Positions 9,038 through 18,870 of a stretch of DNA of 64,000 nt are shown in pieces. Positions within the stretch are counted from its first letter, which is position 1. Each line of letters starts with the position of its first letter. The notes below the pieces were generated by a model that did not search any database, was not told where the DNA came from, and saw nothing but the letters and a program-made list of their open reading frames with translations. The stretch comes from Limosilactobacillus reuteri subsp. reuteri (GTDB taxonomy: Bacteria > Bacillota > Bacilli > Lactobacillales > Lactobacillaceae). The stretch covers positions 831,001 to 895,000 of the forward strand of contig NC_009513.1 of NCBI RefSeq assembly GCF_000016825.1. The letters are read 5' to 3'. Made by a program: the position numbers and the translations under genes.

Positions 9038-10249
9038 ATGAAAATAAAACAATTACCAGCTATATTTGAACCAGCACGACCTGTCTTACAAAAAATAGAG
9101 GAGGCTGGCTACGAAGCATATTTTGTTGGCGGTTGTGTCCGTGACACTATCTTGCATGATGAGATTCATGATATAGATATAGCGACGAGTGCTTACCCTA
9201 GTGAAATAAAGGCGATTTTTAACCATACTGTTGATACCGGAATTGAACATGGTACAGTTATGATTCTCGACCATGGAACGGGATATGAAACAACTACTTT
9301 TAGAACCGAGTCAGGTTACCAAGACTACCGCCGTCCTGATAAAGTAACTTTTGTTCGTTCATTAAGTGAAGATCTCCAGCGTCGAGACTTCACAATCAAC
9401 GCCCTCGCCTTACGTGAAGATGGGGAAGTTATTGATCTATTTGACGGACTAGAAGACCTGCAAAAACATCTTATTAAAGCGGTTGGCAACCCTAATGAAC
9501 GTTTTCATGAAGATGCTTTACGGATGATGCGGGCCGTGCGTTTTGCAAGTAAGCTTGATTTTGTCATTGATACTGCAACGTTAAAAGGAATCAAAGAAAA
9601 TGCACCATTATTAGAAAAAATTGCAGTTGAACGAATCCGGGTTGAGTTAGAAAAACTATTGTTGGGTCAAAATCCAGTAGCGGGCTTAAAAGATTTTATT
9701 GCGACTGGATTGTATCAATATTGTCCAGGGTTGGAAAATGCTCAAGCTGCTTTATCGGCTTTATTAATCCTTAACCAATGGCATTTGGAAAATGAGGCTC
9801 AATTATGGTCAGTTTTAGGCTTACAACTCCAGCTTGATCAAAAAGAAATTGGTAAATTCTTAAAGAAGTGGAAGACAGCAAATGATTTAATTGCACAGGT
9901 CAAAAAAGTAGTTCCAGCAGTCCAAGCAATTCGTCAACGTGCGCTTACACCAACACTAATGTTTAATACCGGTGAAACAGCCCTCCATGATGCTAACCAA
10001 GTAGCTAAGTTATATGGATGGGCAATTGATGATGAAGAATTGCAAAAAGCTTATCAAAAGTTACCAATTAAAAACGCTAAAGAATTAGCAATTGATGGTC
10101 GAGTATTAATTACCAAAGCGGGGGTAAAACCAGGACCATTGATGGGGAAGATTCTTCAGCAATTAACGCTGGCAGTGGTAAATGGTGAGATAGCTAACAA
10201 TGCAACAGTCTTATTAGAAAAAGTAGAAGAGATAACGAAAGAGGGATAA
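9038..10249 (+). CDS. cca: CCA tRNA nucleotidyltransferase
   Basis: Adds or repairs the 3' CCA end of tRNAs. The class II nucleotidyltransferase signature FVGGCVRD is near residue 30, with the metal-binding DID at 45-47 and the RRDFTINALA motif that follows. The 403-residue length fits Gram-positive enzymes without an HD domain. It probably forms an operon with the ABC-F gene 1 nt downstream, then thyA and dfrA. Confidence 0.95.
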   Translation: MKIKQLPAIFEPARPVLQKIEEAGYEAYFVGGCVRDTILHDEIHDIDIATSAYPSEIKAIFNHTVDTGIEHGTVMILDHGTGYETTTFRTESGYQDYRRPDKVTFVRSLSEDLQRRDFTINALALREDGEVIDLFDGLEDLQKHLIKAVGNPNERFHEDALRMMRAVRFASKLDFVIDTATLKGIKENAPLLEKIAVERIRVELEKLLLGQNPVAGLKDFIATGLYQYCPGLENAQAALSALLILNQWHLENEAQLWSVLGLQLQLDQKEIGKFLKKWKTANDLIAQVKKVVPAVQAIRQRALTPTLMFNTGETALHDANQVAKLYGWAIDDEELQKAYQKLPIKNAKELAIDGRVLITKAGVKPGPLMGKILQQLTLAVVNGEIANNATVLLEKVEEITKEG

Positions 10250-10250
10250 T

Positions 10251-12161
10251 ATGCAAACAATGCGTGCAGAGGGTCTAACCAGCACATACGGTGAGAAGAC
10301 CTTATTTGATGATATTTCGTTTATTATCAATGAAAATGATCGAATTGGACTGATTGGTGTTAATGGAAGTGGAAAAACCAGTCTTCTTAACGTAATTAGT
10401 GGGGAAGTAAATCCAGAAGGCGGCGGGCAGATCACTAAGCCTAATGATTACACGATCGGTTATTTAAAACAGCAGCCTGAACTTGATGAAAATAAAACAA
10501 TCATGGAAGCTGTTTTTGAAGGTAAACAACCAGTCTTTGAAACAATTCGTCAATATGAGCTGGCTCTTGAACGTTTTACAAAGCATCCAGAAGATCCACA
10601 AGCAATCGACCGTTACACAAAAATGCAGGCACGGATGGACCAAGAAGATGCATGGGAGGCAGATAGTCGGGTGAAGACGATTCTGACCCAGTTAAAGATA
10701 AAAGATGTAAGTCAAAAGATTGCTCAACTTTCTGGAGGACAAAAGAAACGGGTTGGGTTAGCGCAAGTCTTAATTCAACAGCCAGACCTCTTATTGCTCG
10801 ATGAACCGACTAACCACTTAGACCTTGATTCGGTAGTTTGGCTCCAGGATTTCCTTCGCAGTTATAAGGGTGCTGTCCTCGTTGTTACCCATGATCGGTA
10901 CTTCCTTGATCAAATTACAAATCATATCTGGGAGCTATCTTTTGGTAAACTTTATCACTACGAGGGAAATTATCAGGACTTTGTAGCAAAAAAGGCGGAA
11001 CGAGTAGAGTTAGCTAAAGATACTGAGAAAAAGAATCAACAGCTGTATAAAAAAGAATTAGCCTGGATGCGGACAGGTGCAAAAGCCCGTTCTACAAAAC
11101 AAAAGGGACGGATCAATCGGTTCCACGAATTAGAAGGAAAAATCGGTAATCTTAAAACCGATGAAGATATTGCTATCAATCTTGGATCACAACGTCTAGG
11201 GAAAGATGTTATTCAATTTAAGGATGCTAACTTAAAATTTGATAATCACCAAATCCTCCATGACTTCAATTGGCTTGTTCAGGCAGGCGATCGAATTGGA
11301 ATTACTGGTGAAAACGGAGCGGGTAAGACGAGTTTATTAAATGTGATTGCCCAACGTGTTCCCCTAGATAGTGGTGTCCTTAAGATTGGGGAAACCGTTA
11401 AGTTAGGGTATTATACCCAGCAAACAGAAGGAATTGACAATGATAAGCGGATGATTAGTTTCTTGTCTGAAATTGCTGATAATGTTACTGATAAAGATGG
11501 CAATAAGCTCAGCGTTACCCAATTATTAGAACGCTTCTTATTCCCTCGTTTTATGCATGGTACTTTGATCCGAAAACTTTCTGGGGGTGAAAAGCGGCGA
11601 TTATACCTCTTAAAGATCTTAATGCAGCAGCCCAATGTCTTATTACTAGATGAGCCAACTAACGACCTTGATATTGGAACATTGACAGTTCTTGAAGATT
11701 ACCTAGATAATTTTGCGGGAACTGTAATTACGGTTTCTCATGATCGCTATTTCTTAGATAAAGTGGCTGACAACTTGCTAGTCTTCAACGGGAATGGAGA
11801 TATTGAGCGTTATACGGGACGCTTTACTGATTATCTAACTGCTAAAAAGGAAGAGGCAGATAAGGATAAAGGGCTTAAAAATGATCAAAAAGCCCTTGCC
11901 AAAAAGCAGGTAAATAAGCAAGAACCAGCTAAGAAAGAAAAAACAAAACTTACTTATGCTGAACAACTTGAGTGGGATCATATTGATGAAGAATTAGATG
12001 CCCTTGATCAACAGCATCAGCAATTAGAAAATGAAATGGCTGAAGCAGCAAGCGATTATACGAAAATTGCTAAGTTACAGAAGCAGCTAAATGAAATACA
12101 AGAAAAAATTGATGAAAAGACAGCTCGTTGGGAGTATTTAAGCACATACGTTGACGAGTAA
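10251..12161 (+). CDS. ABC-F family ATP-binding protein (Uup/YfmR type)
   Basis: 636 residues with two ABC ATPase domains and no membrane segments. Walker A motifs are GVNGSGKTS (36-44) and GENGAGKTS (about 350); signatures are LSGGQKKRV and LSGGEKRRL, each followed by LLLDEPTNHLD/LLLDEPTNDLD. The inter-domain linker is charged, as expected for the P-site tRNA-interaction motif, and a C-terminal coiled coil (about 560-636) is present. Such proteins act on the ribosome, rescuing or tuning translation. The coiled-coil tail favours the Uup/YfmR branch over antibiotic-resistance members, but this cannot be proved by eye. Confidence 0.88.
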   Translation: MQTMRAEGLTSTYGEKTLFDDISFIINENDRIGLIGVNGSGKTSLLNVISGEVNPEGGGQITKPNDYTIGYLKQQPELDENKTIMEAVFEGKQPVFETIRQYELALERFTKHPEDPQAIDRYTKMQARMDQEDAWEADSRVKTILTQLKIKDVSQKIAQLSGGQKKRVGLAQVLIQQPDLLLLDEPTNHLDLDSVVWLQDFLRSYKGAVLVVTHDRYFLDQITNHIWELSFGKLYHYEGNYQDFVAKKAERVELAKDTEKKNQQLYKKELAWMRTGAKARSTKQKGRINRFHELEGKIGNLKTDEDIAINLGSQRLGKDVIQFKDANLKFDNHQILHDFNWLVQAGDRIGITGENGAGKTSLLNVIAQRVPLDSGVLKIGETVKLGYYTQQTEGIDNDKRMISFLSEIADNVTDKDGNKLSVTQLLERFLFPRFMHGTLIRKLSGGEKRRLYLLKILMQQPNVLLLDEPTNDLDIGTLTVLEDYLDNFAGTVITVSHDRYFLDKVADNLLVFNGNGDIERYTGRFTDYLTAKKEEADKDKGLKNDQKALAKKQVNKQEPAKKEKTKLTYAEQLEWDHIDEELDALDQQHQQLENEMAEAASDYTKIAKLQKQLNEIQEKIDEKTARWEYLSTYVDE

Positions 12162-12179
12162 AGGAAGGGACAAATAAGG

Positions 12180-13142
12180 ATGGCAACAAATGTAAATGAA
12201 GAGCAATACTTAGACTTAATCCGTTATGTTTTGGCGAATGGACATCAAAAGGGTGATCGGACAGGAACAGGTACTAAATCTGTTTTCGGATATCAGATGC
12301 GATTTGACCTAAGCAAAGGTTTTCCTATTTTAACGACTAAGAAAGTCCCATTTGGCTTGATTAAGAGTGAATTACTATGGTTTTTACGCGGTGATACCAA
12401 CATTCGCTTCTTACTTCAACACAAGAATCATATTTGGGATGAATGGGCATTTAAGAAGTGGGTGGAAAGTGATGAATATCAAGGTCCAGATATGACGGAC
12501 TTTGGTCACCGCTGGCTTAAAGATCCAGAGTTTAAGCAGGTCTATCTTCAAGAAAAGAAGGCTTTCTGTCAGCGAATTCTTGAAGATGATGATTTTGCCC
12601 AAAAATATGGCGACTTAGGACTTGTTTATGGAAGTCAGTGGCGAAAATGGAAGACGAGTCAAGGCGACACAATTGATCAAATTGCTAATGTTATCCAGCA
12701 GATTAAAACTACTCCGGATTCACGACGGATGATTGTTTCGGCTTGGAATCCAGAAGATGTTCCTTCTATGGCTCTCCCTCCATGTCACACCATGTTCCAA
12801 TTTTATGTTAATGATGGAAAGCTTAGTTGTCAGCTCTATCAACGGAGTGCCGACATCTTTTTAGGGGTTCCATTCAATATCGCTAGTTATGCCTTATTGA
12901 CGCATATGATTGCTCACCAATGCGGTTTAGAACCTGGCGAGTTTGTTCATACATTAGGGGATGCTCACATTTATCTGAACCATCTTGATCAAGTTAAAGA
13001 ACAGCTGACAAGAACACCTCATGAAGCTCCTAAATTGATTTTACCTGCTGAACCAAAACCAATCGATCAATATGAAATGACTGATATTAAGTTAGAAGGC
13101 TATACTCATGAGCCGGCAATCAAGGCTCCCGTAGCAGTTTAA
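12180..13142 (+). CDS. thyA: Thymidylate synthase
   Basis: Makes dTMP from dUMP using methylene-tetrahydrofolate. The catalytic Cys is residue 202 in [30 protein letters not shown] and the C-terminal substrate-closing end are conserved. At 320 residues it is the long Lactobacillus form, with about 50 extra residues around 90-140 relative to E. coli. dfrA follows after 15 nt, so the dihydrofolate it releases is recycled by the next gene product. Confidence 0.98.
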   Translation: MATNVNEEQYLDLIRYVLANGHQKGDRTGTGTKSVFGYQMRFDLSKGFPILTTKKVPFGLIKSELLWFLRGDTNIRFLLQHKNHIWDEWAFKKWVESDEYQGPDMTDFGHRWLKDPEFKQVYLQEKKAFCQRILEDDDFAQKYGDLGLVYGSQWRKWKTSQGDTIDQIANVIQQIKTTPDSRRMIVSAWNPEDVPSMALPPCHTMFQFYVNDGKLSCQLYQRSADIFLGVPFNIASYALLTHMIAHQCGLEPGEFVHTLGDAHIYLNHLDQVKEQLTRTPHEAPKLILPAEPKPIDQYEMTDIKLEGYTHEPAIKAPVAV

Positions 13143-13157
13143 AAGGAGTGGTTCAAA

Positions 13158-13646
13158 ATGAGTGAGCTGAATTTAATCTGGGCCGAAGATTTAAATGGCT
13201 GGATTGGCAAAGATAATACAATTCCATGGCATGTTTCTGCTGATATGAAGCATTTTAAGACAAAGACTACTGGTCACCCAATTATAATGGGGCGAAGAAC
13301 TTTTGCCTCACTTGGCAATAAACCGTTGCCTAAGCGGGAAAATATTGTGCTTACCAGTAGGAACATAGATGCTGAAGGAGTGGAAGTCGTTCATTCTTTA
13401 GCTGCCCTTAAAGAATATCTTAAAGCAAATCCAAACGAATATTTTGTAATCGGTGGGGCAACGATCTATCAGCAATTACTTCCAATGGCGACAAAGCTAA
13501 CACGAACGGTGATAAATAAGCAAATTGTTGGAGATACAAAAATGCCAACGATCGATTATGACCGTTGGCACTTAGTAAATCACAATAATTATGAAAAAGA
13601 TGACCAGCTAATTTGTCGTTTTGAAGAATGGGAACTAAACGTATAA
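13158..13646 (+). CDS. dfrA: Dihydrofolate reductase
   Basis: Reduces dihydrofolate to tetrahydrofolate with NADPH. Typical motifs: LIWAEDLNGWIGKDNTIPWH at the N-terminus, the catalytic acid in SADMKHFK, IMGRRTFASL, and FVIGGATIYQQLL. 162 residues is the normal size. Its 3' end overlaps the convergent trhA gene by 12 nt. Confidence 0.97.
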   Translation: MSELNLIWAEDLNGWIGKDNTIPWHVSADMKHFKTKTTGHPIIMGRRTFASLGNKPLPKRENIVLTSRNIDAEGVEVVHSLAALKEYLKANPNEYFVIGGATIYQQLLPMATKLTRTVINKQIVGDTKMPTIDYDRWHLVNHNNYEKDDQLICRFEEWELNV

Positions 13647-14279
13647 AAGAATTGAAAAATACATTAATATCGTGCCGATGAGGACAAAAATATGCCAAAT
13701 CAAATGGGTATATGCCGTTGGACGACTGTAAAAGAGGGCCCCAAGAGTAAAGGAAAGTCCTCCTAGTAAAAGCAAGCCGAAGCCAACTGGACCAAGTGCA
13801 CGCCAGAGAGGCATGAAGGCGACTAGACATAGCCAGCCCATAAGAATGTAAATAATGGTTGAATATTTACTTTTATGTTTTAACCAAATACATTTATACA
13901 CGATTCCGATAACGGATAGGCCCCAAATCACTCCGAAAATTGTCCAACCTAACCAGCCGCGAATGCTAACTAAGCAATAGGGGGTATAAGTTGCGGCAAT
14001 AAGCACAAAGATCATTGAATGGTCGAGAATTTGAAAAACCCGTTTGGCTCGTGTAAAGATCAAGGCATGAAATAAGGTTGACGAAAGGTAAAAAAGAATT
14101 AAAGCACTTCCGTAAATAGTAAAGGTAACAATTCGCATGGGACTACCAGTATGAACAGCTCTAATAATTAACAAGATCAAGCCAGCGATCGATAGTCCTG
14201 CCCCGATCCCATGAGTAACCGCATTACCTATTTCTATTAACAAAGTACGCCGATCTCTTGTCTCTTTTTGTGTATCCAT
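13635..14279 (-). CDS. trhA: Hemolysin III family membrane protein (TrhA/YqfA-like)
   Basis: 214 residues with seven predicted membrane helices, of the PAQR/hemolysin III superfamily. The conserved pieces NAVTHGIGAGLS, STLFHAL near the second and third helices, and the C-terminal HLIWHIFVLIG carry the Ser/His/Asp residues of the proposed metal site. ATG at 14279 was preferred to the one at 14297 because AAAGGGG lies just upstream of it. Relatives are linked to membrane-fluidity homeostasis; haemolytic activity should not be assumed. Confidence 0.9.
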   Translation of the reverse strand: MDTQKETRDRRTLLIEIGNAVTHGIGAGLSIAGLILLIIRAVHTGSPMRIVTFTIYGSALILFYLSSTLFHALIFTRAKRVFQILDHSMIFVLIAATYTPYCLVSIRGWLGWTIFGVIWGLSVIGIVYKCIWLKHKSKYSTIIYILMGWLCLVAFMPLWRALGPVGFGLLLLGGLSFTLGALFYSRPTAYTHLIWHIFVLIGTILMYFSILLYV

Positions 14280-14396
14280 CAAAAAACCCCTTTCCAAAGA
14301 CCAATGAATTTTTAAAATATTTTTGTTATACTAAATAAATAGTAATTGATCCTACAAAATTAGATAAAATTTAGTATAATAGTACTTGAAATAAAA

Positions 14397-14419
14397 TATC
14401 TAGTTCTCAATACTAGATA
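14397..14419. promoter_or_regulatory. 8-bp inverted repeat between promoter and degV
   Basis: TATCTAGT (14397-14404), a TCTCAAT spacer and ACTAGATA (14412-14419) form a perfect dyad. It starts 16 nt after a TATAAT box (14375-14380), so it lies at the likely start of transcription and could be a repressor operator. Confidence 0.45.
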
Positions 14420-14457
14420 ATTATAGCACAAATTGTTCAGGAAGAGTGGTAAGTTTC

Positions 14458-15300
14458 ATGGCAAAGATAAAAATTGTTTGTGACTCATCAGCAGGATTAA
14501 CTGATGAAGAAATTAAAAAATATGACATTACAATTATACCATTAAGTGTAATGATCGATGGGACGGTATACGTTGAGCGTGAAACAATTACAAACGAACA
14601 GTTCCCTGAAATGATGAAGAATGCTAAGTCACTACCAAAGACTTCCCAACCACCAATTGGAAAGTTTGTCGATGCGTTTGATAAGCTAGGCGAAGATGGT
14701 AGCGAAGTATTATGCGTTACAATGATGGAATCAATTAGTGGGACCGTCCACGCGGCTGAACAAGCGGCTGGAATGACGAAGACAAAAGTTACAGTCTACG
14801 ATTCTCAAACGACTGATCGGGCAATGGCTTTTCAAATCATTGAAGCGGCAAAGGTAATTGAAAATGGTGGCTCAGTTCAAGAGGCTATTGAACGAATGAA
14901 GTATATATTTGATCATTCAAAAGTTTATTTGGCAATTGATAACTTAGATAATTTAGTTGCTGGGGGCCGAATTAGTAAGTTTGCTGGTGCTTTGTCTAAC
15001 TTACTAAATATCAAAGTGATGCTTCAAATTGCTGATGGACAAATCCATATTATTATGAAGGGACGAGGAAAGAAAGCTCTTCATAAGGAATGGGATCGAA
15101 TCTTGAATGAAATGAAGAATGGGCCAAAAGTTATGGGTGCCGGAATCTCCCATGTTGAAGGGAATAGTGAGGTTAATCGTCTTCTAACAAAGATCAAGGC
15201 ATTTGAGCCTAACTTAGACATCGTTGTTCGAGAGACAGTGCCAATTATTGCAACCCACACTGGAATGGGTGCTTGTTGTTTGCTATACTATACGGAATAA
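14458..15300 (+). CDS. DegV family fatty-acid-binding protein
   Basis: 280 residues starting MAKIKIVCDSSAGLTDEE, the DegV signature, with SGT and DSQTTDRAMAFQ motifs that line the lipid pocket. DegV proteins (FakB type) hold a fatty acid for phosphorylation by FakA, which feeds phospholipid synthesis; which fatty acid this one prefers cannot be read here. ATG 14458 was chosen over GTG 14446, which overlaps the GGAAGAG ribosome-binding region. Monocistronic, with its own promoter and terminator. Confidence 0.9.
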   Translation: MAKIKIVCDSSAGLTDEEIKKYDITIIPLSVMIDGTVYVERETITNEQFPEMMKNAKSLPKTSQPPIGKFVDAFDKLGEDGSEVLCVTMMESISGTVHAAEQAAGMTKTKVTVYDSQTTDRAMAFQIIEAAKVIENGGSVQEAIERMKYIFDHSKVYLAIDNLDNLVAGGRISKFAGALSNLLNIKVMLQIADGQIHIIMKGRGKKALHKEWDRILNEMKNGPKVMGAGISHVEGNSEVNRLLTKIKAFEPNLDIVVRETVPIIATHTGMGACCLLYYTE

Positions 15301-15319
15301 TCTTTGATAAAAATAAGTG

Positions 15320-15353
15320 GAGGCTGAGAAAAATGAAAATTTTTCCCAGCCTC
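15320..15353 (+). terminator. Rho-independent terminator after degV
   Basis: GAGGCTG (15320-15326) pairs with CAGCCTC (15347-15353), with AAAAA/TTTTT inside the stem. Confidence 0.75.
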
Positions 15354-15392
15354 TATCTTCTTAAAATTTTAAAATAAAGGACTATAGAATAG

Positions 15393-16319
15393 ATGAAAAA
15401 GTGGACTAAATGGCTATTATTATCGCTTTTGGCTATTATGATTATTGGTGGAGGATGGTATACTGTTAACCACTTTACAAATTTAACTAGTAATAGTTCA
15501 AAAGTTGTTAAACCAAAATATGTTGAAAAGAAAAATGTAAAGCTTGTTGCACTAGGTGATTCCCTTACTCACGGTCAAGGGGATGAAACTAATAATGGTG
15601 GGTACGTTGGCGTAATTAAGGGAAAAATCGAACATCGTTACCACCAAACTAAGGTGACAACAGTCAATTACGGGGTAACAGGGGACCGATCCGACCAGAT
15701 TCTTGACCGGTTAAATCAGCAATCTCAATTACGTAGTGACTTACGGAGCGCGGATGTGATTACGATGACTGTTGGTGGAAATGATCTAATGCAAATCCTG
15801 GAAAAAAACGTAATGGGCTCTGAACGGCAAGTTACCAGTAGTGTTGAAAGTGGCGAAAAGACTTATCAACAAAAATTAATTAAGCTATTTGATGCAGTTC
15901 GAAAGGAAAATCCTAAGGCTCCTATTTTTGTAATGAGTATTTATAATCCTTTCTATACCTATTTCCCAGATGTAACAATTATTAACAAGTCAATTAATCA
16001 ATGGAACCAAACTACGCAAGATACAATGAATAATTATAAGTCAATGTATTTTGTGAACATTAATAAGTTGATGTCATATGGTCAGTATCAGACTAAGAGT
16101 CAGCAACAACAGCTGATCAAGGAAGAAGAGAAGGCTAACCAAGGGCAGGTCAGTCAAAAGCGGGTCATTGAAATTATGAATCATAAGGATAAGAACCTTA
16201 ATAAATATATTTCAACAGAAGATAATTTCCATCCTAATCATACGGGATACGTCGAAATTGCTGACCAATTATTTAAGGTAATGCAAAAACATGATAGCTG
16301 GGAATTCACACGGAGGTAA
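15393..16319 (+). CDS. SGNH/GDSL-type esterase with N-terminal membrane anchor
   Basis: 308 residues. An N-terminal membrane segment (about 7-23) suggests export or anchoring. The hydrolase blocks are all visible: block I LVALGDSLTHG (Ser57), block II Gly in YGVTGD, block III GGNDL, and block V DNFHPNHTGY with the catalytic Asp/His pair. The family cleaves lipids, esters or acylated cell-wall groups; the substrate is not evident. It is followed after 2 nt by a YpmS-like gene, as in Bacillus and lactobacilli (ypmR-ypmS), so it is YpmR-like. Confidence 0.88.
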   Translation: MKKWTKWLLLSLLAIMIIGGGWYTVNHFTNLTSNSSKVVKPKYVEKKNVKLVALGDSLTHGQGDETNNGGYVGVIKGKIEHRYHQTKVTTVNYGVTGDRSDQILDRLNQQSQLRSDLRSADVITMTVGGNDLMQILEKNVMGSERQVTSSVESGEKTYQQKLIKLFDAVRKENPKAPIFVMSIYNPFYTYFPDVTIINKSINQWNQTTQDTMNNYKSMYFVNINKLMSYGQYQTKSQQQQLIKEEEKANQGQVSQKRVIEIMNHKDKNLNKYISTEDNFHPNHTGYVEIADQLFKVMQKHDSWEFTRR

Positions 16320-16321
16320 AA

Positions 16322-16924
16322 ATGAAAAATTCTGAAGAAAAAAAGATTAATTGGTGGAAGTGGGCCTTTTTTTGCTTAGTAGCCTTGATTGTAATTAGCT
16401 GTGGGGTTGTATTGAACAAGGCGACTGCACCGACCCCTGCTACTACAACTAGCAAAGCAGTAAAGCCAAGCGATTCATCAGTAACGGTTGAATTGAATAA
16501 AAAACAGGTGAATGCTTTAGCTGCTAATTACCTGAATCAGTTTTTAAAAGGGCAAAAGATCCGTTATGATTTTATTGTTGGCGATCAGTATGCTACCCTG
16601 ACAGGGAATACTAAGTTTCTAGGGGCTAAAGTGCGATTTGCCATTAACTTTATTCCTGAACGGTTAAGTAACGGAAATGTCTTGTTGCGGGCTAAGGGAC
16701 TTTCAGTTGGACGGTTAAATATCCCAATCAAATTTGTGATGGGTTATATTGCAAAGAATTATAATATTCCTAAATGGGTAACAATTAATCCACAAAAGAA
16801 GACAGTTTTATTAGACCTTAACCGTTATAGCAAGCACCGTTCTCTTAAGTACTCAGCTCAGGAAATTAACATGCAAGAAGGACGGTTTAAGTTTTTAATC
16901 ACGGTCCCAACAAGCAATGAATAA
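16322..16924 (+). CDS. YpmS family membrane-anchored protein
   Basis: 200 residues with a basic start, one membrane helix (about 13-31) and an extracellular domain containing VELNKKQVNALAANYLN, typical of YpmS (DUF2140). It follows the YpmR-like esterase gene by 2 nt, so the two are probably co-translated and may act together at the cell surface. Biochemical function is unknown. Confidence 0.8.
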   Translation: MKNSEEKKINWWKWAFFCLVALIVISCGVVLNKATAPTPATTTSKAVKPSDSSVTVELNKKQVNALAANYLNQFLKGQKIRYDFIVGDQYATLTGNTKFLGAKVRFAINFIPERLSNGNVLLRAKGLSVGRLNIPIKFVMGYIAKNYNIPKWVTINPQKKTVLLDLNRYSKHRSLKYSAQEINMQEGRFKFLITVPTSNE

Positions 16925-16942
16925 ATATTGGAGGAAATCAAA

Positions 16943-17164
16943 ATGAGAATGAGTTTTTATCAGTTTTTAATGACTCAACGAAACCCGAATAGTGCAGATG
17001 AAGTTCAACAGTTTGCAAACAACGCTTTTTTTGATACTACTTTTCCTAAGCATTCAGAGGATTTTGATGAAATTTCGCATTATTTAGAAGAAAATGCTGA
17101 CTATTTGCCATCAATGACAATTTTTGATGAAGCTTGGCAACGGTATATTGATGCAATGAATTAG
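16943..17164 (+). CDS. YozE family protein (UPF0346)
   Basis: 73-residue acidic protein starting [15 protein letters not shown], with the SAM-like fold pattern of YozE. ATG 16943 sits 8 nt after GGAGG (16930-16934). It completes a ypmR-ypmS-yozE-like run. Function unknown. Confidence 0.85.
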   Translation: MRMSFYQFLMTQRNPNSADEVQQFANNAFFDTTFPKHSEDFDEISHYLEENADYLPSMTIFDEAWQRYIDAMN

Positions 17165-17184
17165 AAAAGAAGGGAGAAAGTCAA

Positions 17185-18057
17185 ATGGCAACAATTCAAT
17201 GGTTCCCAGGACACATGGCAAAAGCATTACGCCAAATTCGTGAACAAATGCCACTAGTAGATATTTTATTTGAGCTAGTAGATGCTCGTGTCCCTTATTC
17301 GTCACAAAATCCAGAAGTGGCACTAGCTGCAGGAGAAAAGCCCAAACTTTTAATTATGACAAAAACGGACCTAGCAGATCAAAAACGATTAAATGAATGG
17401 ATTAAATACTTTGAGCAGCATAATCAACCAGTTCTTGCCCTCGATTCACGCCAAAATAACGTGGCAAAAGTTGTAACGGCTAAAAGTAAAGAGATATTAA
17501 AAGATAAATTGGCAGAAGAAAAAGCCAAGGGAATGAAAAAGAGGCCAATTCGGGCAATGTGTGTTGGTGTTCCCAATGTAGGAAAATCAACCCTTTTAAA
17601 TCACCTGGTAAAAAAGAACGTTGCGGCTACTGGAAACCGTCCCGGAGTCACTACTGGACAGCAATGGTTGCGGTCATCAGCAGAATTGGAATTACTCGAT
17701 ACTCCTGGTGTCCTTTGGCATAAATTTGCTACTCCTAAGCAAGGGATAATGCTGGCTTTAACAGGAGCAATTAAAGATAGCTTATACGCAAAGGATGATG
17801 TAGCGTTGTTTGCCCTTGATTACTTGCGGCAGCACCAGTCAGAAGTGTTAAAGCAACGTTACCACTTAACTGATGCAGATCTGGATGAATCAGTTACCAA
17901 TCCAGATTTACTATTAACGATTACTGCTAAAATGGGCTTTCGTGATGATTATGACCGGGCTAGTGAACGGTTGATTTTTGACTTGCGAAAAGGAAAATTA
18001 GGACCAATCACTTTGGAAGTACCCGCTGACCTAAATGAGGATGGACTAAATGAATAA
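17185..18057 (+). CDS. rbgA: Ribosome biogenesis GTPase RbgA (YlqF)
   Basis: Circularly permuted GTPase for late 50S assembly. The G4 motif TKTDL (about residue 56) comes before the P-loop GVPNVGKST (about 130) and the DTPGV G3 motif (about 171), the hallmark order of the YlqF/YawG family. The N-terminal WFPGHMAKAL is diagnostic. 290 residues; overlaps rnhB by 8 nt, a widespread rbgA-rnhB pairing. Confidence 0.96.
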   Translation: MATIQWFPGHMAKALRQIREQMPLVDILFELVDARVPYSSQNPEVALAAGEKPKLLIMTKTDLADQKRLNEWIKYFEQHNQPVLALDSRQNNVAKVVTAKSKEILKDKLAEEKAKGMKKRPIRAMCVGVPNVGKSTLLNHLVKKNVAATGNRPGVTTGQQWLRSSAELELLDTPGVLWHKFATPKQGIMLALTGAIKDSLYAKDDVALFALDYLRQHQSEVLKQRYHLTDADLDESVTNPDLLLTITAKMGFRDDYDRASERLIFDLRKGKLGPITLEVPADLNEDGLNE

Positions 18058-18820
18058 GGAAACCATTAGTCAAATTAAGGCCCGTTTACAAACTATCACA
18101 GATACAACTGATCCTTACTTGCAAACTATTCATGATGATTCGCGAAAAGGTGTTCAAACGGCAATTCAGCAATTTGAGCGGCGGCTTGCACGGCAGAAGG
18201 AAGCTGAAGAGGCGTTCAATAACCGGTTCAAATACGAAAAGTACTATTGGGAAAATGGATGTCAGTATATTGCAGGGATGGATGAAGTAGGAAGAGGACC
18301 ATTGGCTGGGCCAGTGGTTACTTGTGCAGTAATTTTAAATGCAGATTTTGACCTGATAGGGGTAACTGATTCTAAACAATTAACTAGGCATGAACGGGAA
18401 AATTTATATTTACGGATTGTTGATGAGGCGGTTGAAGTTAGCATCGCGGTGAATGATGCGCCAGTGATTGATCAAATGAATATTTATGCTGCTACCCAGG
18501 ATGCAATGATTCGGGCAGTTAATCACCTTCACCATCGGCCAGATCATCTGATTGTTGATGCTGTCCCGTTAGCAATTGATATTCCCCAGACGACTTTGAT
18601 CAAGGGGGATCAAAAGAGTATTAGCGTTGCTGCAGCCAGTATTGTCGCAAAAGAATACCGTGATCACCTAATGCGAGACTATGATTATGTTTATCCAGGG
18701 TATGGTTTTGCACAAAATATGGGTTATGGAACTAAAGAACATTTAGCCGGCTTAGAAAAAATGGGGGCAACTCCTATTCATCGGCGTTCTTTTAATCCCG
18801 TTCCAAAATATTTAAATTAA
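18050..18820 (+). CDS. rnhB: Ribonuclease HII
   Basis: Removes RNA from RNA-DNA hybrids and misincorporated ribonucleotides. The catalytic signature YIAGMDEVGRGPLAGPVV is around residues 68-84, followed by DSKQLT and, further on, LIVDAVPL and the SVAAASIVAKEYRD block. 256 residues with the roughly 60-residue N-terminal extension usual in Firmicutes. Confidence 0.97.
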   Translation: MNKETISQIKARLQTITDTTDPYLQTIHDDSRKGVQTAIQQFERRLARQKEAEEAFNNRFKYEKYYWENGCQYIAGMDEVGRGPLAGPVVTCAVILNADFDLIGVTDSKQLTRHERENLYLRIVDEAVEVSIAVNDAPVIDQMNIYAATQDAMIRAVNHLHHRPDHLIVDAVPLAIDIPQTTLIKGDQKSISVAAASIVAKEYRDHLMRDYDYVYPGYGFAQNMGYGTKEHLAGLEKMGATPIHRRSFNPVPKYLN

Positions 18821-18870
18821 AAAATGCATTTTCAAAAAGCTTTCGTATATAAATATAAGGAGGCTTTTTT

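Noticed and set aside
13420..13830. 136-residue minus-strand frame
   Set aside because: It covers the ends of dfrA and trhA in another frame; both those genes have clear family motifs.
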